Assembly: GCA_036429605.1 (NCBI GenBank)
Contig: JAVFKD010000015.1
Coordinates: forward strand, 2,937,421-3,001,420
Reading direction: 5' to 3'
From: Cladobotryum mycophilum
Lineage: Eukaryota > Ascomycota > Sordariomycetes > Hypocreales > Hypocreaceae
Length of the DNA: 64,000 bases
Shown: positions 10,329 to 21,505 of the stretch, in pieces
Layout of the letters: the number at the start of each line of letters is the position of its first letter
Position numbering within the stretch: position 1 is the stretch's first letter
The notes under the pieces: model-generated
Told to the model about the DNA's origin: nothing
What the model saw: only the letters and a program-made list of their open reading frames with translations
Databases searched by the model: none
Translations under genes and position numbers: made by a program

Positions 10329-11719
10329 ACACAAGAATCCATACTTGGATGTCATTCACACCCCATTCCCATGGCATGTCTAATTAGACACTTATGGAAG
10401 GCCGAGGTAGCTCCAAATCGTCACATCGACTAACCGTTGATGAGAAAGCTGGTGAATATTGCACACATCTATCAGACCCTTCCCAGAAAAATTACGCCTG
10501 GGGGTGTTGGCAAAAGTACTGCAACGTCAAACATGACTACGGTGACATGGCCATCGAGACGATCTTTGTTGGTACCAGATATAAATAACCTTCCAAGAAA
10601 TGATTCGCGCAGCTGCCAGTACTTGGAGTCAAGAGAGGTCGTCTGGAAAAGTATAGCCGGCACATCGGGTCGAGTTAGAAGCAGTCGACATCCATAGATT
10701 TCAACATGGTACTATGCTCACCTCCCTTGAGCCCATACACAGCATACATTTCGAGCATGTGTTAGATCTTCGTAGGCCGTATAAACTCAAAGGGGTATTC
10801 CGGGCCAAGTCAACTATTTCACTCTCTACATTACCCAAGGGCCCGACCCTACAGAGTGTGGCTTATTCGGAATGCCTAATTGAGACTTCATGGTGCACGC
10901 AATCCTAAACACTGTTTCAGTCTCGAATCAATAGGAATTGCTTTCTTTTTCTAGAATTTCCGTCTCTTGGTATTGTCATGAGACAACATCTCCAACACAA
11001 TCCACAATATATAGGTGCGTGAGAGGGTCCTGGCGTGGATAACGTAACAACTATTATTTTTTGTTTTTTCTCGTCATGAGGCTTTCTATGATGTAATCTG
11101 CTCTGTAACATCTCTAGGTTAAAGGAATTGTAGATTCTGAATCCCAATACTTGTAGAAGTCTCGCATTCCTTGCCACAAGACATTTGTAGGATATACTAG
11201 CCGTTTGTGGACTCTTCAAGTCCACCCCACCCCCGGGGGGTTCCTATCTACCTAGGTGTTAAACAGTTGGAAGCAGTAAATTGGAATCGGACCAAGGCAT
11301 ATCCATCTACGGAGTACTCCTTACAAGCAGTACACAAATACATTGGCGCGAAGCGGTGAAGAAGAAGCAAAGGCTTTGCGATGCCCACTTGTGATCAAGT
11401 GACATGTATGCTTCTCTCTCCCTTGCATCTCTTGGCATACCGTGTGTCTCCATTACTCAATAGGTCCATCCGTACAGCTTGCCGGCTGGCATCATGCCGA
11501 GAAACCATGTGAAAGCGGCCTGGAAGAAGCAATTCAAGAATACCAACCTCCCAGGTCGGCCACTCATCGTCCTGCCGCAGCAACCAGGAGCCATCGCTAC
11601 CCTATCTAGATATACAGTATAAGTAGCCTCGTGGCCTTTTAGATCGCTCAGCACAACCAACTAAAACAAATTTCTTTACCACGACGCAAGCCATCATCAT
11701 CATCATCATTACCATTACC
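10329..11719. other. Intergenic region with upstream half of a segmental duplication
   Basis: About 1.4 kb. No gene is supported; the ORF at 10917-11225 (minus) has no recognisable features. The stretch 11365-11471 is similar to 13142-13251, upstream of the related gene (shared AAGCAAAGGCTTTGC, then CTTGCATCTCTT or CTTTATCTCTT, then CCATTAC and CTCCATCC or GTCCATCC). A TATA-like element (ATACAGTATAAGTA, about 11610-11623) precedes the small secreted protein gene by about 100 bp. Confidence 0.6.
11365..11471. repeat. Segmental duplication, promoter-distal block, copy A
   Basis: Imperfect direct repeat of 13142-13251, about 1.78 kb downstream. Both lie 200-350 bp upstream of related small-protein loci, so the duplicated unit included regulatory DNA. 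Identity judged by eye; blocks such as AAGCAAAGGCTTTGC are exact. Confidence 0.6.
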
Positions 11720-12402
11720 ATGCTATCCAAGCCCTTTTTTATTCTCACTCTCACTCTCTCGGCTTTCCAGGCTGTTGAGGCAGATGCATTTATTGACGAA
11801 TATTGCAATTATACCGCGGCTATGGCCGAGAAACAGGGCCTGCTTGCGAGCAATCTGGACGCGCTCCACGAGAAGGTCTCGCCTCAGGTCGGCACTGTAT
11901 GTTCATCTAAACAACCACTATAAAGGAGGAATATCGTATCTTTCTAATTACCGAGTGCGCTATCCAGGTGTATGCCGAGAATATTCGCGGGCTCGCGAAT
12001 ACCTCCATACAGGCAGCTAACGCGATCGACAAATATGCTCTCCGGCCTCTTACATACCACGAATCTCAAATTATTAATGAGTGCAGGAGTAATGTATGTG
12101 TCCCCAACCTTTCATTAACTGAATGAATGCAGTCCTAAAGGTATTCTGACATCTTGCTACTCTAGTATGTAACTTCTGAGTATGGTTCCCTTGAGTTCCT
12201 ACATGCGAGAATACATTTTTTTGTTGGCTTGGAACCCGAAATGAAGGCCGCGGTCGAGGCGTGGAATGCAGCGGCGCCTGAGGTTGACAAGAAGCTTCTC
12301 TCTATCTCTCATCCACAATTCCAAGAGTCCATTCGACTTGACCGTTACTACTCAGATAAAGACTTTGAGACTGTAATCAGCGCGTATTCAAGACGTGTAT
12401 GA
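11720..12402 (+). CDS. Small secreted protein (179 aa), candidate effector-like, intact copy
   Basis: Three exons: 11720-11896, 11968-12093 and 12166-12402. The protein starts with a clear signal peptide (MLSKPFFILTLTLSAFQAVEA, cleavage near residue 22) followed by a largely helical mature chain with few cysteines (one each in CNY and ECR). Both introns have consensus ends (GTATGT...CAG and GTATGT...TAG). I recognise no family. The related locus at 13473-13988 keeps the same exon structure: conserved positions include EKVSP/KEVSP at the end of exon 1 and SLEFL...FF...MKAA..AWNAA...HP.F...ISAY in exon 3. Secretion is inferred from the signal peptide; any role in interaction with other organisms is a guess. 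Confidence 0.82.
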
Positions 12403-13141
12403 TGCGGTCTAAACATTACGTGCGCGGCATCTGTGTTGTATTTATTTAGGTAGATATAAGTTCATTTAGAACGACCTTGGGCTAATATCGATGCAATCCT
12501 AGATGGGTGATTCTAGTGGACTCGTTAATAGTCCTGTTGTGAGATCGCATAGCACTTTAACTAACGTTCACTCCGTCATCGTATACATGGCATCTGTGAG
12601 ACGGGGTCAGATAAGCCACTGGTAGCGTGTAGAATCCACGAGTAAGAGCCGGACAATGATTGCCGGTATGCTTTGTTAGAACACACCTTACCAAAGAAGA
12701 GAGGAGGGGGGTTCTAATTTTAGAAGCTAGCCTACATGATAATCTCACTGCTTTAATTGATAGATCTAAATCTCCATCATCGATCTTGCATTTGCAGTCA
12801 TGTACATCATCCTCCAACATACCCATACAGAGTCCCACCCGACCATCAAAATGCATGTTTGGAGCCATTTGACGATGATGATACTCTAAGAAAAGAAGGC
12901 GATTAGTACCCCCAAAATAGAAGCTACCAACGACTTGCCAGACATTTAGCGGCTCGTAATATGAGTAAATAGATGCACGTCATTACTCATAGTTACCGCC
13001 TCCACGTAGAAACGGCCAAGAACCCCCTGACACAATATATACAATCAGACATAACGAATCGGGGGCAGGACAGAGTACGCCTCCTGATCGCTCCAAGTGA
13101 TCTATTGCATAGATATATGGGGTGTTGAACGGCAAACGAAA
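12403..13141. other. Intergenic region between the two related small-protein loci
   Basis: About 740 bp. An ORF pair on both strands at 12557-12872 has no recognisable content. No further copy of the small secreted protein is visible here. Confidence 0.45.
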
Positions 13142-13251
13142 AAGCAAAGGCTTTGCCAGGATCTTTTCCGTCCATTGAGATGTAGTATGTGCCGCCCTCC
13201 CCTTTATCTCTTGTCACACCGCGGGTCCATTACTACCCAAATGCTCCATCC
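13142..13251. repeat. Segmental duplication, promoter-distal block, copy B
   Basis: Partner of 11365-11471. It precedes the decapitated small-protein locus by about 220 bp. Confidence 0.6.
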
Positions 13252-13410
13252 TGTACTCCGTAGGCCTGTGGCTGCTCACACCGAGCAATTATCGCATAGC
13301 AGAGGGTGGGGGGACGAGGTCAAGAAGAAGCATTGTGAACCAGTTAAAAGATGTCAGCCTCATTTATTCGTTTCCGGGCATCAAGCCAATCAATTAAGGG
13401 TCTCAATTAC

Positions 13411-13420
13411 TTATAAAATA
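13411..13420 (+). promoter_or_regulatory. TATA-like element upstream of the decapitated paralogue
   Basis: TTATAAAATA, 62 bp before the first recognisable coding block. It looks intact, so the locus may still be transcribed. Confidence 0.45.
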
Positions 13421-13472
13421 GGGGATCTATTTAACAGGTAGCATCGCCACTTCTTACACACCCCAACACAAT

Positions 13473-13988
13473 CTGGGCGAAACCTACAAAGAAGTTTCAC
13501 CTAAGAAAACTAAAGTATGTTCATTCGAAGCACCCTCATGTAGCATTTATCGAATTTCTCATTGCTAAATGCACTACTTATCTAGGACTTGGTTCAAGAT
13601 CTTGGCTGGATTAGTATGGGTTATATAGAAGAAGTTGACAGACTTCGCAACGCGGCCCCAGTTTCACTTCCAGATACTGAACGGTTTATCGATTGCTTTG
13701 AAAACGTACGTGTCTATAGCCCTGCATCAACTCGGCTATTCTGACACATTGTGGCTCTAGCAAATGGTCTTTCCCATACATTCCCTTGAGCTTCTACAGT
13801 CCAAAGCGCGATTTTTTCACAATAACGCAGCGTCAGATATGAAGGCCGCAATTGTGGCTTGGAATGCTGCAATTGATAGGTGGTTTGATGCAATCGCGCA
13901 CATCGCTCATCCACCTTTTACAATTGACGTTGAGAGTGGCAAGAAAATCACGGATGACCTCTTCGATAAAACAATATCTGCGTATTAG
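13473..13988 (+). pseudogene. Paralogue of the small secreted protein lacking its signal-peptide exon part
   Basis: Three blocks match the gene at 11720-12402 with the same intron positions and phases: 13473-13514 (14 codons, LGETYKEVSP, matching the end of exon 1), 13586-13705 (40 codons) and 13761-13988 (75 codons plus TAG, including MKAA, AWNAA, ISAY). Introns 13515-13585 and 13706-13760 keep GTATGT/GTACGT donors and TAG acceptors. The frame is open throughout. However, the roughly 45 codons that should precede block 1, including the start codon and signal peptide, are missing: in this frame there is an upstream stop at 13419 and no ATG. The sequence before it looks like a 5' leader running straight into codon 46. 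So a deletion removed the head, or a new upstream exon is used. I call it a pseudogene with that caveat. Confidence 0.7.
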
Positions 13989-15743
13989 GCTTCGTATGAG
14001 CATTATGCGAGGGTTCATCATCCCCATGCTGTAGCTATCTCGTTCGTGCGTTCAGTTGGGACAATACTAGGGTACAGTTAATATGACAACAGTCTGCGCT
14101 CACTCCTCCCTAACACCTACCGCGGGTCCATGAGTGCAGACTTATGTCTCCTCATTGTAGTCTCAATGTAATTATTGGATTGTTCATTCTGGCGGACTGG
14201 CTCGTCACATACACATCGACGCATACCAAAGTGTTTATAGGGAAAGCGACGTTGCGTCTTCTGTAGCTTTCCGTGTCCTTCTTGCCTTATATCAGAATTA
14301 CATTAAGATGCCCGTTTCTATAGCTCCAACACCACTGAAAACAAAGCCCCTGCTACCCAACATCATAGGACATGGAGTGATGCTGGCGAAAATGGGCAAT
14401 TGTCAGTAGTGATTATGATGACTGTTTAGTAAACAGTTTCCTGTTACAAAGTAAAGAAGCTTTGCTTTTCCTTCCAGTGAATATCTTGCAGAGGGCGTTG
14501 TTGAGAATTCCAATTTCACAGTCCCTCGGAACAATGTCTCCTGAAGGATATAGAGTAGGATACGGAGACAGGTATCAAGCTATGATGGCCACCACTTTTG
14601 GCCGTAACATTTTACTAAAGCCGTACTCTTAGAAGGTTTATCCACAGGTAAAACGAAACTAGAAAAATTGATATGAAAGATAGATCTGACCCTTGCAACC
14701 CAGCTTGCATACGCAACCCATCCCACAGATGTCGTAGGTACTCCTGGCAGTCTGACCAACCTCAGCTGAGAGGTCTTAGATTTACTGTCTCAAAGCTATA
14801 TGAGATAGTATGCTATAAAATCAGTTGCCTTTTCACTGTGTAGACTTGGTGATGGTAGTTACCTGTCTTGGTGGGATAGGGAGGCATTATATTACTTGTT
14901 CGTCTTGGAGTTCACCCATCATAGCGTCATATGCAATGTAGCCCCCCAACCAACCCCGCGCCGATTATTTGCTGCCCCGCAAAGAACTAAAGAATATCCA
15001 CCTGCTCTATAGATTACTAGCAGTACCCGGAACATCTAGGATAGCTTTTTGATATAGATATTCAAGCTTATGTAACAGACATGGGCAACTTCACTCTATT
15101 TACAGACTTGCCAATATCAGACTTGACTTCCCCCAGAGCTTCAAAAACTAGACTCTAAGCTTGGATAGGTTACCCGGGACCGCAGGACCGGCAAGGACTG
15201 TTGGGCCCGTGGGTGACCTTTGAGGTGTTTCTCGTTGTCACAAAAACAAATGGTTGCCACTAAACACTGGCCCTTGTATTTTACATGTTTTCGTCGATTC
15301 TGTTACAAGCATTGACTGATGTTTAGTATATACCAAGGTAGGTTTTTGTTGGAGTTTGCAGTTGTTGGCATGCTACTTTTGGTCCGAGTCAGGGCTAGTC
15401 ACGGTTGGCTGCAGAAACTGCAAGTACGTGCGGAGGATTACAGTACCTGCCCAGATGAAGTGCCAGCACACACTAAGCCAAATCGGGCATTCCACCCTTG
15501 TCTCAAACACTCACTCAGCTCCATACATACGAATTCCATGTCGACAAATCGTCATTCCCAAAAGATGCACGATACTCCATGATTACCCCTTAATGCATCC
15601 CTTCTTCTTATGCACAGCAGCAACTATTTTGAAACTCGCATTGACTACCCCACGATCGCACTGATCACCCAAGCAGTGACTCAGAGTCTATAGAGCCCGT
15701 CGAAAGCGACAATGAGCTGGCGAGAAACCACTTCGCTGTCACA
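13989..15743. other. Gene-poor region
   Basis: About 1.75 kb with no ORF that shows a domain, no tRNA and no transposon ends that I can see. The ORFs at 15319-15664 lack start context and composition of a gene. The end includes the promoter of the amino acid transporter. Confidence 0.5.
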
Positions 15744-17554
15744 ATGACCCGGGCCAAGAATCATGGCGAAACAACCGAGCACGATGAAGACCAGGGGCTG
15801 CTGGCCGGCCATAACAACGGAGACGATCTGATGTTGAATACGGACGTATCCAAGCACGAATACAATGACACCGAACACGAACAAAAGACTCCGCGAACAC
15901 CAGGCCGAGTACAATTCGACTTGACACCACATGTGGTGGGCGTCGGCGCTGGCCCGCCTAATGCGCGGGCCTCAATGTCCTCGCTGTCATCCGGCGACCG
16001 ATTCGACATGGAAGATCCAGAGAGCCCAAGGGATTCACACCGGGTACCGCTCCTCACAGATCTCGAGGCGCCAAGCGTAACGGTGGCCCGATCCTGGGGC
16101 GACGATGACGATACGGAGAATGCGGCTGCGGCGGAACTGCGACGACCCAAGTCGGGCCTCAAGGCGGCGTTTATGAATATGGCCAATTCAATCATTGGGG
16201 CTGGAATTATTGGGCAACCCTATGCGATGCGGCAAGCTGGCCTGCTGGCGGGCATAATACTTTTGGTCGGACTGACCGTTGTCGTGGATTGGACGATATG
16301 CTTAATTGTAATCAATAGCAAGCTGAGCGGGACAAGCAGCTTTCAGGGCACGGTTGAGCACTGCTTCGGTCGGCCTGGGCTGATTGCGATTAGCGTTGCG
16401 CAGTGGGTGTTTGCCTTTGGTGGGATGGTGGCCTTTGGTGTCATTGTTGGAGATACAATCCCCCACGTCTTGACGGCGATTTGGTCAGACCTGGGGTCGG
16501 TGCCGGTGCTAGGGCTGTTGACGGATCGAAGGGTTGCGATTGCGGTCTTCGTCATGGGCTTGAGTTATCCATTGACACTATATCGAGACATTGCCAAGGT
16601 GCGTCTTCTGGCTTCTATCCTAACATTGGGAACGACAAGCTAACGAGATGATGGGTAATAGCTGGCCAAGGCGAGCACCCTGGCCCTCATAGGCATGATG
16701 ATCATTGTGGTCACGGTCATTATCCAGGGAATGTTTGTTCCGTCATCAGATAGAGGCTCTTTCAGTGGCCCATTGTTGACGGTTAACGGGGGCATATTTC
16801 AAGCTATCGGCGTGATATCCTTCGGTACGTCTGCCCTTGAGACTAAAAATCCCATCCATGGAAGCTGTTGCTAATCCACTGGTTATTTTCTAGCGTTTGT
16901 CTGCCATCACAACTCTCTCCTCATCTACGGCTCTCTCAAGACCCCAACCATCGATAACTTCTCCCGCGTGACGCATTACTCCACCGGCATCTCCATGTTC
17001 GCCTGCCTGATCATGGCCCTCAGCGGTTTCCTTACATTTGGCGATAAGACTCTTGGCAACGTCCTAAACAACTTCCCCTCGGACAATGTCATGATCAACA
17101 TCGCACGACTGTGCTTCGGCCTCAACATGCTGACCACGCTTCCTCTTGAAGCCTTTGTCTGCCGCGAGGTCATGCTCACGTACTTTTATCCCGACGAGCC
17201 GTTCAACATGCGGCGGCATCTGATATTCAGCACATCCCTCGTGGCTGGGGCCATGGTGCTAAGTCTGACGACTTGCGACCTCGGCGTGGTATTTGAGCTT
17301 GTGGGAGCGACGAGCGCGGTGGTTATGGCGTATATCCTGCCGCCATTGTGCTACATCAAGCTTACGACGCGGAGCTGGCGGACGTACATGGCGTGGGCCG
17401 TGGTCGTTTTCGGCGTGTGTGTCATGAGCATCAGTGTGATTCAGGCGGTTGGCAAAATGATTAATGGTACGTTACTCCTTCAGCTTGTTCCGAGGCTATT
17501 TTATTGTCTAACTCGATTTCTACAGGCTCGGAAAGTACAGCTCAGTGCACGTAG
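15744..17554 (+). CDS. Amino acid transporter of the AAAP family (AVT5/6/7-like vacuolar exporter)
   Basis: Four exons: 15744-16598, 16662-16824, 16894-17466 and 17526-17554, 539 residues. A long acidic cytosolic N-terminus (about 140 residues) precedes about eleven membrane segments. The first carries the family hallmark NSIIGAGIIGQPYAMRQAG (residues about 150-168); AFVCHHNSLLIYGSL in exon 3 is the other conserved block of this transporter group (SLC38-like). The last exon is nine codons (SESTAQCT tail), confirmed by a GTACGT donor and CAG acceptor; without it the frame would run on into low-complexity DNA. Fungal AVT5-7 relatives move neutral or acidic amino acids out of the vacuole (family knowledge); substrate and exact membrane are inferred. 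Confidence 0.9.
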
Positions 17555-17646
17555 ACGAAGCTTTAGCTATGGAGTCACGTTTTTCTATTGTTGTGCAACA
17601 TGGGTATATAGAGAGGTTGGGAAATACACTGGCGGAGGATGGAACG

Positions 17647-17664
17647 GGCTGGCTGGCTGGCTGG
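17647..17664. repeat. GGCT tetranucleotide tract
   Basis: About four and a half units of GGCT in the 3' flank of the transporter gene. Confidence 0.7.
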
Positions 17665-17830
17665 TTGTACGATACAAAGAAAAAGAGAGAAAAAAGAAAG
17701 AAAAGAGAAAAGAGACAAGTTCATGTCTTGTATACCTACCTTGTACACGGGATGTGGCGCATTCAAAGGTTGCTTGGGTACCGGTACTGGCCTTATACAT
17801 GGAGGGATCGCGTTTGTCATCTGATGGCCG

Positions 17831-17857
17831 GGACATGGACATGGACATGGACATGGA
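17831..17857. repeat. GGACAT hexanucleotide repeat
   Basis: About four and a half copies of GGACAT in tandem, followed by a degenerate copy (GGAATATGGAACATGG). Non-coding in my gene model. Confidence 0.8.
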
Positions 17858-18660
17858 ATATGGAACATGGGAAGGACTAGAAAATGGCGTTTCTTTGTAT
17901 ATCCATCAAGAGAATGAATATACGGTGTGACAATGTTTCACAAGCATCATTTCAAGATCCGAGTGTAGCCGTTCTACTTACTTGTAGTATTCCGCCCTGT
18001 GTTTCCTCTTTCGGTCATTTCTTTTTGGAAATGTTGCTGATCCCCCCATAACTCCCCCTTGATATTCCTCCTCCTGACAAGGGACCTGGCCTTTTTCGTC
18101 TGACTTTGGGGTAGGTAAGGTAGTTTTTCTCGACGTCATCTTTAGGCATTCGCCGCTGGCCGCACAGCTCACCTTGGATCAACACTATCATTGAGGTCCG
18201 TCCTTTCAAACCCCCACACCCCCCGAGGTCCCGTGGCCCCAAAATCTATTCCCCATTGCGCACCACCACCACACATGATCTCCCTCCCCCTAAAACGCCG
18301 CTCCAAACTTCTCCGTTTCCGCATGGATCCTTGGTTCGCTGCAGCCCTGCATGTCACGCTGGCTGGCACGCTGGTTCCCCCTACCCGCCCCCCAGAGGAG
18401 GAGCTCTCTCCACAACTCTGTCCTAGGGCTTTTTACCTCCAATCACCGCCCAGCCATTCATAATACCTCCCCAACCTTGGAGGAGGAGGAGAGAGCCATG
18501 CCGATGGATCCTTATTCTTCCTAGTGGAAAGGCAAGGGGGATGAAGCAGGGCTGGCTGATCATGCCGAAGTTGTTGCCTTGGATTGGGGGTCCGGAGAGA
18601 ACAGGAAGCTTCCACCCCCCATGTGAGAATCGTAGATAAAGAGAGAGAGAAAAACACAAC

Positions 18661-18668
18661 TATAAAAG
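18661..18668 (+). promoter_or_regulatory. TATA box of the zinc-ribbon microprotein gene
   Basis: TATAAAAG, 156 bp upstream of the ATG at 18817. The A/C-rich leader between them (CAAACAAACT-like) is typical of highly expressed fungal genes. Confidence 0.6.
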
Positions 18669-18816
18669 GACCCCAATCCCAACCCCGCTTTCTATCAAGA
18701 CCCTGAAATCTATTCCATCACAGACTAAACAAACTCTTTTTTTCGTTGCAAAACAAACTATATTCATTCTCCATCATCAAAAGTTACGTTGAAACTCGAT
18801 TTCATCACCAGTCAAG

Positions 18817-18996
18817 ATGCAGCCCGTCAACTACCACAACTCCTGCCCCAAGTGCTCCGCCAGCATCAGCGCCGGCTCCAAGACCTGCGGTAGCTGCGGT
18901 GCCGTACGTTACCCTCTGAACCTCCCCTCCCTCTCATCCAAATACACAAGAACCCATCAACTAACCTACTTATTCCATTAGACTTGCCCTCAGTAA
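18817..18996 (+). CDS. 33-residue zinc-ribbon microprotein
   Basis: Two exons: 18817-18903 and 18982-18996, below usual gene-calling size. The protein has 33 residues with five cysteines, four of them arranged as CPKC (10-13) and CGSC (24-27), a ten-residue-spaced pair of knuckles as in zinc ribbons, plus Cys31 in the TCPQ end. The intron (GTACGT...TTAG, 78 bp) splits the last five codons from the rest. The codons used are almost all C-ending (AAC, TCC, GCC, GGC), as in highly expressed fungal genes, and a good TATA box and leader precede it. That combination argues for a real gene. I recognise no named family; metal binding is inferred from the cysteine pattern. Confidence 0.75.
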
Positions 18997-20238
18997 AGCC
19001 CATGCAACCACTCCATTTCCATTCTCAATACGAGGCCCTTCTCCTCAAGACTGTCTCAACTCGTATTCTTTGATGAGAGCTTAGACCCCCTCCCTCTCTC
19101 TCTCACACGTTGACTAGGAGACGGGTGAACGGGTGGACGAACAGAGAGAGAGAGAGAGAGAATAAGGCGGGCGGGAAAGGGTACTTGGGCGTTTGCTTTT
19201 TTCTGAAACCGGGGTACAGAACGCATGGATTCGTTTGTTGTTTCAGCTTTACAGCTTTGGCTGCATGAGTATCAACTCGCGCTGAACCTTTTTTACACTT
19301 TATTGAAATGAAGAGATAAATCGTATCCAACAGAACTTGACAATCGCCGTGAATTTTGTTGCTAGATTAAATGCCACATAATATCACCATGACAATATGC
19401 ATGTTCAGCAGAGGGGGCAGAACTGATAAAACGAAAGAATCACGCAGGGGAACTAAAAAGGTTGAACCATCACTCGTCTTGACATATGAATATCTCACAA
19501 TCTACCATAAGCGTGTGCAAAAGCAAGCATATTACAACCAAACCAAAGCTGAAGATGTAAAGCAAAAAAACAAACACTGCAGAGATCCCTGAACCATCGG
19601 ACTGAAGACTAAACAGATGTATGATGACCCGTTGGCGAGACCCCAAATCCCGCCAACTTCCAAGTGCGACAAATCCACAGCTACCTACTTACAAAACAAT
19701 CCCCTCCCCTCCATCACTTCGCAAACTGACGGTACCATTCTATCCCATCTGTGTACGCTTCCGAATCAACCATCAACAGCTCGCAGTTAAAAAAAGAAAG
19801 CCAGCTCCAACATCAGGCCCGCCGATCCCGTCCACACCGTTGGGAGATACACTAAAGCAAGACCAAACCGGCTTTACCCGCCGGCAAATGACAGAGGCAT
19901 AGGGTAAGGTATTTGACATAATCGCGCCGCCCCTTTCCCCAAATAGGCCCATAAAAAAGACGTAATAGCCCTTTGCAAACGTTCAATAAAATCCAGTGGG
20001 AGCGAGGCATGTCAGCCGACGGGAGCAAGACGTGAACGAGACAATCAAACTCCGGATCCCTTAGAACCTATGCACATGGACAACCGGAACCATCATGGCC
20101 GATGCCATCCCTTATCATCCAAGCCGTGACCGTTGTAGTTGGCTTGCGAGTGGTAGAAGAGTATCGAATTACAAGGGTGATCGAGCCGAAGAAGGAGGCG
20201 GATGTGTTCGGAATAGATGGATTGTTACATAAACCCAT
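18997..20238. other. Convergent intergenic region
   Basis: About 1.24 kb between the 3' ends of the microprotein and rho1. No gene is supported; ORFs at 19371-19902 lack features. Confidence 0.5.
19144..19161. repeat. GA dinucleotide tract
   Basis: About ten GA units in the 3' flank of the microprotein gene. Confidence 0.7.
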
Positions 20239-21505
20239 TTACAGAACAAGGCACTTCTTGTGGCCGCTCTTGCCACCCTTGGTGCGAGACATGAGAGCAG
20301 CACGAGTGGCATGCTCGAAAACCTCTCTAACACCAGTGCCAGTTCGTGCAGAGCACTCAAGATACTTATAGGCACCAATCTTCTTGGCAACAGCCTCAGC
20401 CTGGTTGGAAAGTCGTCATTAGTTTCATGCCCTTCTAATAATTTTGGGTCCAGCAGGTATCCACCAAGCCAAGCTTGGTTGGATGACCCTGCTTTGATGG
20501 AGACTGCACTTACATCCTTGAACTCTACGGGCTTCTGGTTGGTTGCCCTCAGGGCCTCAATGGTCTGGGGATCATCTCGGAGATCCATCTTGCATCCAAC
20601 CAGGATAATAGGAAGACCAGAGCAGAAGTGAACGACCTCAGAGATCCACTAGATGAGACAAGACGCGTCAGCAACCTGCTTCTTTGAGAAACTTGCATCA
20701 AGGGGCTGTCATACCTTCTCCAAAACGTTGTCAAGAGAGTCGGGGGAGTCGATAGCGAAGCAGATCAGGATAACATGGGAGTCGGGGTAAGAAAGAGGAC
20801 GGAGACGATCGTAATCTTCCTGACCAGCCGTATCCCAAAGGGCCAACTCAACGTGCTTGTTGTCAACCTGAACATCGGCAACATAGTTCTCGAAAACGGT
20901 GGGGACGTAGACCTAATGATGCAATTAGCAGCCAATCAATGCAATTATGTCACAGCAAGCAAGCGTTAAGATTCAAGGCGCCGGTTCATAGCACTGTGTG
21001 TAATAATGACATGATGATTCTGGCGGTTGAGATGCTGCCTAGCATGATAACGGTGGGCCATAGGCAGCATTCGAAGCCGCCGAATCAGATTCTTGATAGA
21101 TGATTTGAAGAGTCGATAGGATTGTGCTTCTGGGGGAGCTGTTTGCAGCAGTGGGTAGACGATTGGTCCCCATGGTAGAAGTCTTTGGAGCAGGGCGGCA
21201 ACGTGTGCAGGTGGGAAAAGGGTCAACGGGGGTGAGGAGCTCGTTCAATTCGTACCTCAGGGAAAGCGCCCTTGGAGAAGACACTACCAAAAAGTTAGCC
21301 ATCGTGTTCATGATGAGGTCCAGGTTGCGATGCGTTCCGCCTCGTGCGTGGTCGCGAGCATGTGCTTGCTTGCCCCCGAGCCAACAGCAGCAGTAACGGT
21401 GGTAGCATCAATAGAAACAAAAGAGGCTTGCACTCACATCAACAAACAGGTTTTACCGCAGGCACCATCGCCGACGATGACGAGCTTTCGGCGGATCTCA
21501 GCCAT
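20239..21505 (-). CDS. rho1: Rho1/RhoA small GTPase
   Basis: Five exons, in transcription order: 21505-21438, 21283-21256 (only 28 nt), 20912-20715, 20648-20514 and 20400-20239; 196 residues. The start MAEIRRKLVIVGDGACGKT contains the P-loop; switch I is VYVPTVFENYVADV, switch II is DTAGQEDYDRLRPLSYPD, then CKMD (base-binding), ECSA, and the C-terminus KKCLVL, a CAAX box ending in Leu that predicts geranylgeranylation. Rho1 is the membrane-anchored switch that activates beta-1,3-glucan synthase and protein kinase C in cell-wall integrity and polar growth (family knowledge). All junctions keep phase and give uninterrupted Rho sequence. Paralogues exist in fungi, but the close N-terminal match favours Rho1. 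Confidence 0.95.

Larger units (their letters stand above)
17555..18816. other. Intergenic, transporter 3' flank and microprotein promoter
   Basis: About 1.26 kb. The first part holds the two short tandem repeats; the middle is C-rich and pyrimidine/purine skewed (GGAGGAGGAGGAGAGAG near 18480), with several CCCCT or CCCC motifs that resemble stress-response elements. A clear TATA box sits at 18661. ORFs here are composition artefacts. Confidence 0.5.

Noticed and set aside
14100..14160. A third copy of the small-secreted-protein upstream block (ACCGCGGGTCCAT)
   Set aside because: Only about 12 bases match copy B and no coding block follows; too short to support a third copy.
17821..17870. 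GGACAT repeats as a coding repeat of the transporter
   Set aside because: The transporter ends at 17554 after a well-supported last intron; the ORF through the repeat is read-through.
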